Below, one piece after another: positions 16,483 to 22,166 of a stretch of 34,343 bases of DNA. This DNA comes from CAXPZW01 sp964221845 (GTDB lineage Bacteria > Bacteroidota > Bacteroidia > Flavobacteriales_D > Sanyastnellaceae): the NCBI GenBank assembly GCA_964221845.1, contig CAXPZW010000017.1, positions 1-34,343 of the forward strand. The letters are read 5' to 3'. Below the pieces are notes generated by a model. That model was given only the letters and a program-made list of their open reading frames with translations, was not told the origin of the DNA and ran no database searches. Numbering within the stretch: the stretch's first letter is position 1; each line of letters opens with the position of its first letter. The position numbers and the translations under genes were made by a program.

Positions 16483-17282
16483 TCCGCCTGATCCTCCTAA
16501 TGATCGCAACCGGCCTGACAACGGTAGCCGGGGCACAATCGCTCAAGCGGGTGGCTGCGGATGCACACGCGGCCTACAACGAAGAGGCGTACCTGAGGGC
16601 CGACAGTTTGTACGGGGTGGTGCGCGCCCAAGCCCCAGGCGACTTTGCATACACCTACAACACGGCCTTGACCAAGTACCGCTTGACCCAGCTGGACAGT
16701 GCAGAAGCGTTGTTCACCCTGGCCCTTGCGCAAACCGACTCGATGAAAGCCGCGGTGCATTACAACCTGGGCAACACCGCATTGATGGACTGGGTGTTGC
16801 AAGACTTGGAGTTGGAACACCTGGCGGTGCTGTTGGAAGAGGCTTCGGCCAGCAAAGGACTTTCGGTACAGGAGCGCTTGACGAAGTTTTTGGAGAAGGA
16901 CTCCCTATTGGTTGTGCAGCAGACGCTCTTGGACGGCAAGGAAGCCGCGCTAGAAACCGCCATCAACCACTACAAATCCACCTTGCGTCTGGATCCTTCA
17001 GACGAGGATGCGCGCTACAACCTGCTCTTTGCCCGGGGCAAAATCCCTCCTCCCCCCGGCTCAGAACCGCCCGCCGACGAAGACGAATCTGAGAACGACT
17101 CCCCGGAAGACACCCGGGTCAAAGACCTCAAAACCCAGGCCTTTGAATACATTCGGGAGGGCAAGTTTGAGCAGGCCTTCAACCTGCTCAAAGGCGCCAA
17201 ACAACGGAACCCCGAGCTCAATGGGTTGGACGGACTGTTGGACAAACTCGGCCTGGTGCTGGAAATTCTGTACGACACATGA
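16479..17282 (+). CDS. TPR-repeat protein of the bat operon
   Basis: The start is the ATG at 16479, overlapping the batB stop; it yields a signal peptide (MIRLILLMIATGLTTVAGAQ) and a 267-residue protein. Tetratricopeptide-like helices are seen at about 27-95 (YTYNTALTKYRL, HYNLGNTAL) and again at 160-180 (LRLDPSDEDARYNLLFARG). A proline- and acid-rich linker follows, with a last TPR-like pair (REGKFEQAFNLLKGAKQRNPEL) near the C-terminus. It is periplasmic or anchored by an uncleaved signal. Similar TPR proteins sit between batB and batD in other Bacteroidota and are often also called BatC. It probably contributes protein-protein contacts within the complex. Confidence 0.85.
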   Translation: MIRLILLMIATGLTTVAGAQSLKRVAADAHAAYNEEAYLRADSLYGVVRAQAPGDFAYTYNTALTKYRLTQLDSAEALFTLALAQTDSMKAAVHYNLGNTALMDWVLQDLELEHLAVLLEEASASKGLSVQERLTKFLEKDSLLVVQQTLLDGKEAALETAINHYKSTLRLDPSDEDARYNLLFARGKIPPPPGSEPPADEDESENDSPEDTRVKDLKTQAFEYIREGKFEQAFNLLKGAKQRNPELNGLDGLLDKLGLVLEILYDT

Positions 17283-17950
17283 GAACACGCATGACCTTGC
17301 TGGCCTTGCTGGTAACCACCGGTTTGAGCGCACAAAACGTGCTCTCCCAGCGCGACTATTTTGACAACGCCGCCAAGCAATTCCTCGACGGCAAAAAGAA
17401 GGAAGCCATCCAAACCCTGGAATCGGGGCTGAAGGCGTATCCGAACGACCCCTCGATGGAAAAGCTCGCTGAGGCCCTGCTCAAGGAAATGGAGCAGCAA
17501 CAACAGCAGCAACAAAACCAGCAGCAAGAGCAGCAGTCCCAGCAAGAACAACAGGAAAACCAAAACGGCTCCGACGGCAACAACAACCCCGAGCAGAACA
17601 AGGAGCAAAACGGCGATACCGGCAAAGACAGCGATGGCGATCCCAACCGTGATCCTGAAGACGGCGGCGAGCAAGGTGAAGGCAACGAGGACCCGGGCAA
17701 CGACCGGCCCCAAGATGACTCCGAGCCCGAACGTAACACGGGCGAAGACGGGCAGCCCAAGGATCCTGGCGCTTCGGGCGGGAACACCTCAAATGGTGAT
17801 CAAGAAGAAGACGGCAAACCTCACTCGCGCGGAGAAGCCGAGCGCATGCTCAAGGCCCTGAACGCCCAAGACCAAGCCACCAAACAACGCGTATTACGCG
17901 CCCAGCAAGGCCGCAAAGGCAAGTCCTCCAAAAGCGAAAAAGACTGGTAA
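17279..17950 (+). CDS. batC: BatC-like protein with Q-rich and acidic low-complexity linker
   Basis: The 223-residue protein has a signal peptide (1-18), one TPR-like unit (about 25-65), a glutamine-rich tract (72-94) and a long N/D/G/E/P-rich acidic linker (about 95-180). It ends in a basic conserved segment (about 185-223, beginning GEAERMLKALNAQDQ) terminating in EKDW. The basic tail with terminal DW is the hallmark of BatC proteins in Bacteroidota. The middle is presumably disordered and may span the periplasm between partners. It overlaps the upstream gene by ATGA, while only two bases separate its stop from batD. The CAG/CAA repeats of the Q tract (17493-17560) are a likely site for replication slippage. 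Confidence 0.87.
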   Translation: MRTRMTLLALLVTTGLSAQNVLSQRDYFDNAAKQFLDGKKKEAIQTLESGLKAYPNDPSMEKLAEALLKEMEQQQQQQQNQQQEQQSQQEQQENQNGSDGNNNPEQNKEQNGDTGKDSDGDPNRDPEDGGEQGEGNEDPGNDRPQDDSEPERNTGEDGQPKDPGASGGNTSNGDQEEDGKPHSRGEAERMLKALNAQDQATKQRVLRAQQGRKGKSSKSEKDW

Positions 17951-17952
17951 CC

Positions 17953-19653
17953 ATGCAACGAATCGTGTTGATCGCTGCGTGCTTGTTGTCCACCGCAGCC
18001 CTGTATGCCCAAGAATTGAAAGTAGCAGTGAACCGCAAGGCCATTGCTTTGTCGGATGTGCTCACCTACGAGCTCTCTCTGGTGAATGCCGAAGGGGAAA
18101 TCAGCCTGCCTGAGTTTGAGCATTTCCGCGTGGTCAAGGGACCGACGATCGGCTACGAGCACAGTACGTTTGGCAACCAAATCACCTCGGTATACAAGGA
18201 GACTTACTTGTTGCGCCCTTTGCGCCCAGGCACCTTTATGCTCCCAGCGGCCAAGGCCCAAATCCCGGGCAAAACACTGACCTCCAACCGCGTAGAAATC
18301 GAAGTCGTTCAAAACTCGGCCGATGCGGAAAAGCTCAATTCTGCGGGGGATTTTGTTGCGCAAATCTCCACCAACAAAACCACGGTCTACGTGGGCGAAC
18401 CGTTGGTGGCCTCCTACCAGGTGTTTGCCGCCTACCGCACGCGCCGCTACCAATTTGATTGGCAGGACACCGACGGCTTCTACACCGAAGAACTCGAGAC
18501 CGACAACCAGCTCACGATCAAAAACATAGGGGGACGCAACTTGGAAACCGCCGAGGCCAAGCGCCAACTGCTCTTTCCACAACGGGCTGGAGACCTGACC
18601 ATTGGGGCGTTTACCGCTCAAGCTGAGAAGTTGGTACGCGCAGGGATCCGCGGCCGCTACGAGCCCATCAGTGCCACCAGCCGCGACAAGATCATCACGG
18701 TGCGCCCCCTGCCCGCTGGCAAACCCAAAGAATTTGTGGGCACCTACCTGGACTACGACGTTTCGATGGTCGCATCAAAAAAGAATGCCCAGGCCAACGA
18801 AGCCATTGACGTGATCGTCACCATTTCAGGGAAAGGGAACATGAACCTGGTGACCGCGCCAGACATTGAATGGCCTTCGGACTTTGAGGTGTACGACCCC
18901 AAGCAAGTGGACCGCATCAACATCACCCGCTACTCAGAATCGGGCAACCGCCGGTTTGAATATGTGGTGATTCCCCGTTCGGCAGGTTCGTTTGAGGTGC
19001 CCGGGTTGTCCCATTCGTGGTTCAACCCCGAAACCGAACAGTACGAAAAAGCCACCACCTCGGCGCTGCGTTTTGAGGTGGTCCCAGGCTCTGGAAATGC
19101 AACCGGACCTACCTATTCCAACAGCACCATCACCCAGAGCGAGGTGGAAACCCTCAACCAAGACATCCGCCACATCCGGACTGACGCCGGTGGCTGGAAT
19201 GGCGGCGGTCCGTTTTTGGGATCGGTGCCGTTTTGGGGCGCGACGGCCCTGCCGTTGTTTGCCGCTGCGGCCTTTGTACTGGTCTACAAGCGCCGCGGCG
19301 AAGCCTTGGAAGACACCGCCGAAAACCGCCAAAAACGCGCGGCGAAAGTCGCACGCAAATACCTCAGGCAAGCCGAAGCTGCTGTGGGTGGGGACAAGAA
19401 CACGTTTTACGACGCCCTCTCACGCAGTTTGTTCGGATACCTCGCCGACAAATGGTCCATCCCCTTGAGCGAGTTCAACCGCGAGATGTTGGCCGGACTG
19501 CTCTCTGCACGCGTAACTCCAGACGAAGCCCAAACCGTGTTGGACCTCGTGGACCGCTGCCAAGAGGCCCGCTTCAGCCCGGTGGCCACGCTCTCCCAAC
19601 GTGAAGCCTTGGAACAAACCGCAACCGTCATTCAAACCCTGGAACGCACATGA
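17953..19653 (+). CDS. batD: Oxygen-tolerance protein BatD
   Basis: The 566-residue protein starts with a signal peptide (MQRIVLIAACLLSTAALYAQ). A long extracytoplasmic series of beta-sandwich domains follows (about 22-400), including the characteristic BatD openings LSDVLTYELSL, YVGEPLVASYQVF and NEAIDVIVTISGKGNMNLV. One transmembrane helix (about 421-438) precedes a cytoplasmic helical domain with ARKYLRQAEAAVGGDKNTFYDALSRSLFGYLADKW-type sequence. This is the standard BatD layout. It begins two bases after batC and overlaps batE by ATGA. It is thought to be a large periplasmic component of the aerotolerance complex; no enzymatic activity is known. Confidence 0.94.
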   Translation: MQRIVLIAACLLSTAALYAQELKVAVNRKAIALSDVLTYELSLVNAEGEISLPEFEHFRVVKGPTIGYEHSTFGNQITSVYKETYLLRPLRPGTFMLPAAKAQIPGKTLTSNRVEIEVVQNSADAEKLNSAGDFVAQISTNKTTVYVGEPLVASYQVFAAYRTRRYQFDWQDTDGFYTEELETDNQLTIKNIGGRNLETAEAKRQLLFPQRAGDLTIGAFTAQAEKLVRAGIRGRYEPISATSRDKIITVRPLPAGKPKEFVGTYLDYDVSMVASKKNAQANEAIDVIVTISGKGNMNLVTAPDIEWPSDFEVYDPKQVDRINITRYSESGNRRFEYVVIPRSAGSFEVPGLSHSWFNPETEQYEKATTSALRFEVVPGSGNATGPTYSNSTITQSEVETLNQDIRHIRTDAGGWNGGGPFLGSVPFWGATALPLFAAAAFVLVYKRRGEALEDTAENRQKRAAKVARKYLRQAEAAVGGDKNTFYDALSRSLFGYLADKWSIPLSEFNREMLAGLLSARVTPDEAQTVLDLVDRCQEARFSPVATLSQREALEQTATVIQTLERT

Positions 19654-20384
19654 AAGCCTGGATGACTTTGCTGCTCTGTGCCTGCACAGTGGGCGCCTGG
19701 AGCCAATCCGAATCCGAGTGGTTTGCCCGCGGCAATGCCCACTACAACGCCCAGCAGTACGATTCGGCACGCGTGGCCTACACGCATGCGTTGTCCCAAG
19801 GGCCCCACTTTGCCTCGGAATACAACTTGGGCAATGCCTACTTCCGCTTGGGCGAATACCCGAACGCCATCCTGCACTGGGAACGCGCCGGGCGTCTGCA
19901 GCCCGGCGACCCGGATGTGGCGGTGAACTTGACCCTCGCTCGCGCCCGAATTTTTGACGACCTCCCCGAAGAAGTCCCGAACACCTTTGCGCAGCGCATG
20001 CAGTCCCCCTCGGCACTCAACCTGTACTCCTGGCTTGCGATTGGATTGGCGGGCGTGATTGGCCTCTGTGTCATTCTGCGTACCCTGCGGCCCTCACGCA
20101 AGCGCAGCTGGACGGCTCTTGCGGTGATAGGCGCACTCCTGTTGGCGTTGGTGCTGGGCATTGGATTGTGGGCCAAAGGCACCTCTCAGGCGGAGACTGC
20201 CGCCATCCTCATGGCCCCCAAAGTCGATGTATACACCGCGCCCGACGGCAACAGCGTGGCCTTCGTGCTTCACGCGGGCACCAAAGTGGAACTGCTGGAG
20301 TTCCTGGATTCAGGCTGGATCAAAGTGGAAATCGCCGGCGGCGAAATCGGCTGGATGCGCGACCAAGGCTACACGCCAATCTAG
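19650..20384 (+). CDS. batE: BatE: TPR and SH3-domain membrane protein
   Basis: The 244-residue protein has a signal peptide (1-19), TPR helices (about 22-90, with ARGNAHYNAQQYDSARVAY and YNLGNAYFRLGEYPNAI), two membrane helices (about 122-140 and 150-170), and a C-terminal bacterial SH3-like domain (about 180-244; KVDVYTAPDGNS, LHAGTKVELLEF and GWIKVEIAGGEIGWM). This arrangement is that of BatE. It closes the bat operon; the batD stop overlaps its start by four bases. The SH3 domain may bind peptidoglycan, by analogy with other bacterial SH3 domains. Confidence 0.93.
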   Translation: MKAWMTLLLCACTVGAWSQSESEWFARGNAHYNAQQYDSARVAYTHALSQGPHFASEYNLGNAYFRLGEYPNAILHWERAGRLQPGDPDVAVNLTLARARIFDDLPEEVPNTFAQRMQSPSALNLYSWLAIGLAGVIGLCVILRTLRPSRKRSWTALAVIGALLLALVLGIGLWAKGTSQAETAAILMAPKVDVYTAPDGNSVAFVLHAGTKVELLEFLDSGWIKVEIAGGEIGWMRDQGYTPI

Positions 20385-20396
20385 GGCAAAAAAAGA

Positions 20397-20438
20397 GGGG
20401 CTCCGATACCATCGAAGCCCCACTAACCTTAACCAAAT
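20397..20438. repeat. 3' hairpin element, copy 1 (after batE)
   Basis: Thirteen bases after the batE stop, GGGGCT (20397-20402) pairs with AGCCCC (20416-20421) around an inner CGAT/ATCG stem, followed at once by CTAACCTTAACCAAAT (20423-20438). An A run precedes it (20388-20394), so on the minus strand it would read as a hairpin with a U tail. The same 16-mer follows another hairpin after the SRPBCC gene (21203-21243). A 3' end or processing element for the upstream gene is a reasonable guess. Confidence 0.6.
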
Positions 20439-20615
20439 ACTTAACCAAAATGTGTGGAGCGAGTGCTCCGGTCGAACGCGTTGTAGCTGCTAAACCGCGT
20501 TCATTGGTAGTACACCTCAAACATAGAATACCCTACCAAGGGCGGCGTAGTCAATCGCAATCCACTGTTTGTCAGAATTTTCCTGCGCACTTGTAGTCGC
20601 ACCGGAATCCGAGAA

Positions 20616-21176
20616 ATGCGTGATCTTCCCTCTCCCAAAATCAACCCCATGCTGATTGCTTACATCTGCGGCGGCATCATCGCCCTCGTACTCCTGGCCG
20701 GACTGCTCGCCCCCCGCGACATGGGCTCCGCCAAAACCATGCGCATCGCCGCCCCCCGTGACCAGGTCTGGCCCCGCATCTCCAACCTTCGCGAACTGGA
20801 CAAATGGAACCCGTGGAGCGCCAAAGACCCCAACATCGAACAGCAATTCACCGGCACCGACGGCCAAGTCGGCTCCCAAATGCACTGGCAAAGCAAAGTC
20901 CGCGGCGTGGGCCAAGGCCGCCAAGAAATCACCGCCCTCACCCCCCACGAGCGCGTGGACATGGACATCGAATTCATCAAACCCCGCACCGGCATCGCCA
21001 AAGGCGCGGTAACCATGACCGGAGAAGACGGCGCGGTGGACGTCACCTGGAGCTTCCAATCCAAAATGCCCTACCCCTTCAACGCCCTGATGCTCGTGAT
21101 GAATTTTGAAAAAGCCATGGACAAAGACTTCACCGAAGGCCTCACCAACCTCAAAGCCCTCTGCGAGTCCAAGTAA
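20616..21176 (+). CDS. SRPBCC (polyketide cyclase-like) membrane-anchored protein
   Basis: The 186-residue product has one hydrophobic helix (about 12-32, MLIAYICGGIIALVLLAGLL) and an SRPBCC/START-like domain (about 38-184). The domain signature is AAPRDQVWPRISNLRELDKWNPWSAKDP, followed by the strand series QMHWQSKV, QEITALTPHERVDMDI and VDVTWSFQSKMPYPFN. Such domains bind hydrophobic ligands in a deep cavity; the ligand here is unknown. An alternative start at 20649 would begin the protein directly at the membrane helix and is about equally likely. It is separated from batE by 231 bp that include a hairpin element and a GAACGCG/CGCGTTC inverted repeat (20474-20480 and 20496-20502), so it is probably a separate unit. 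Confidence 0.85.
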   Translation: MRDLPSPKINPMLIAYICGGIIALVLLAGLLAPRDMGSAKTMRIAAPRDQVWPRISNLRELDKWNPWSAKDPNIEQQFTGTDGQVGSQMHWQSKVRGVGQGRQEITALTPHERVDMDIEFIKPRTGIAKGAVTMTGEDGAVDVTWSFQSKMPYPFNALMLVMNFEKAMDKDFTEGLTNLKALCESK

Positions 21177-21202
21177 CCCCCACCCAAAGGCCCAAAAAGA
21201 AA

Positions 21203-21243
21203 GAAGCCCTCGACGTTTCGAGGGCTTCTAACCTTAACCAAAT
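21203..21243. repeat. 3' hairpin element, copy 2 (after the SRPBCC gene)
   Basis: A perfect 11-bp stem (21203-21213 with 21218-21228, loop CGTT) starts 26 bp after the SRPBCC stop and is followed by the same CTAACCTTAACCAAAT (21228-21243) as the element after batE. A-rich sequence precedes the stem. The rest of the gap up to the tRNA promoter (21244-21424) shows no gene; short direct repeats of AAGCCCTTG and CAGACAA are present near 21380-21430. Confidence 0.6.
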
Positions 21244-21424
21244 TAATTCTTAACTGCTATATTAAACCTTTGCGCTTTGCCCTAGAGAGAAAGGGACTTG
21301 CACTGAGACCGGGCGCTTATCTCCGGCCTTCTGTTTCCAAATCTATGCGCACGGTTTCGATCTGGCTGTAGGAAACAAAATCAAAGCCCTTGTCAGACAA
21401 TTCAGACAACTGTCCTACAAGCCC

Positions 21425-21454
21425 TTGCCCAAATCCAACCTTTCATTATTTTTG
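21425..21454 (+). promoter_or_regulatory. Promoter of tRNA-Ala
   Basis: TTG at 21425-21427 and an exact TAnnTTTG box, TATTTTTG at 21447-21454, are separated by 19 bp, the ideal Bacteroidota arrangement. The tRNA begins 14 bases after the -7 box. Confidence 0.8.
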
Positions 21455-21467
21455 CCATCCACTTTCC

Positions 21468-21541
21468 GGGGCCATAGCTCAGTTGGCTAGAGCGTTTGAC
21501 TGGCAGTCAAGAGGTCCGGGGTTCGAATCCCCGTGGCTCCA
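21468..21541 (+). tRNA. tRNA-Ala (anticodon GGC)
   Basis: The 74-base sequence folds into a full cloverleaf: acceptor GGGGCCA/TGGCTCC including the G3:U70 pair that identifies alanine tRNAs, D stem GCTC/GAGC, anticodon stem TTTGA/TCAAG with loop CTGGCAG (anticodon GGC, reading GCC and GCU), and T stem CGGGG/CCCCG with loop TTCGAAT. The discriminator base is A21541, and the 3' CCA is not encoded. It is a single tRNA gene with its own promoter and terminator. Confidence 0.97.
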
Positions 21542-21701
21542 CAAAGAGGTCTGAGACCCAAAAGCCGTGCACGTTAGTGCATGGCTTTTTTCTTGTCCAG
21601 ACCGAACCAAACTCCGCAGGATTTGAGTGAGGGCTGGACAAGAAAAAAGCCATAGGGCCCGCGGATGCGGGACCCGGCTTTTGGGTCTCAGACCTCTTTG
21701 T
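21541..21701. repeat. Nested inverted repeat starting at the tRNA-Ala 3' end
   Basis: A perfect 26-bp inverted repeat (21541-21566 with 21676-21701) encloses a perfect 20-bp inverted repeat (21581-21600 with 21634-21653) around a 33-bp centre. The unpaired parts between the arms are themselves hairpins: the left one (21560-21589) is the tRNA terminator, and the right one (21645-21682) is a second GC-rich terminator-like hairpin with U runs on both strands. The DNA or RNA could therefore form either one long rod or two local hairpins. The outer arm begins exactly at the tRNA discriminator base, and similarity with one mismatch continues a few bases into the acceptor end. Confidence 0.9.
21560..21591 (+). 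terminator. Terminator of tRNA-Ala
   Basis: AAAAGCCGTGCAC (21560-21572) pairs with 21577-21589 around a GTTA loop with a single G:U pair; the stem leads into a run of six T residues ending at 21590. Confidence 0.88.
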
Positions 21702-21764
21702 GTAGCTCCCCCCCCTGCGATCGCGCGCAGCGCAATCCCTCGTGCCCTATCAACCCCAGTGCCC

Positions 21765-22066
21765 CGCGCCAGCGAGAGCCACTGCCCCATCAACCTCAGC
21801 AATAGGCCCGTCTAAATAAACCAACGCCTCCGCGACCTCGCGCCAGCGAAAGCCACTACTAACTCCAAGGCCAGCACCCACCCAAAACACCCCATCACCA
21901 CGCGCCAGCGAGTGCGACAACCCTCCGGTCATAAAAACAACGCCCCTGCCACCTCGCGCCAGCGAAAGCCACTACTAACTCCAAGGCCAGCACCCACCCA
22001 AAACGCCCCATCACCACGCGCCAGCGAGTGCGACAACCCACAGACCATAAAAGCAAACGCCCAATC
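21765..22066. repeat. C-rich degenerate tandem repeat, 116-bp period
   Basis: Two adjacent 116-bp units (21835-21950 and 21951-22066) are identical over their first 89 positions except for one base (A21889/G22005), and then diverge. A more decayed half-unit precedes them. The core CGCGCCAGCGA occurs five times (21765, 21839, 21901, 21955 and 22017), spaced by 74, 62, 54 and 62 bp, and each core can form a small hairpin with a GCCA loop. The plus strand is strikingly poor in G. No protein product is credible. The remainder of the gap (21702-21764 and 22067-22166) is similarly C-rich without a recognised feature. Confidence 0.85.
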
Positions 22067-22166
22067 ACCGCGCAGAACACAAGATCACCCCCGCCTTCCC
22101 ACACCCCATAAAACCCCAACCATTCCAAAACTTCCACCCCCCATCCCCCCCACTCCTTCCCCTCCT

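Noticed and set aside
17493..17560. Microsatellite insertion in batC
   Set aside because: The Q-rich tract is in frame and such tracts are usual in BatC proteins, so it is part of the gene rather than an insertion.
17015..17713. Minus-strand frame of 232 residues opposite the TPR protein and batC
   Set aside because: Its leucine-rich stretch is the reverse of the CAG/CAA glutamine tract in batC.
21479..21802. Minus-strand open frame crossing the tRNA and the palindrome
   Set aside because: Its end is an antisense translation of the tRNA (SHGDSNPGPLDCQSNALAN), a well-known false gene pattern.
21765..22066. CRISPR array
   Set aside because: The shared core is only about 11 bp, spacing is irregular, the intervening sequences are themselves repeated, and no cas gene is near.
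21912..22166. N-terminal extension of the GSDH-like protein by 85 residues
   Set aside because: It is proline-rich translation of the C-rich tandem repeat and precedes a good signal peptide at 22167.
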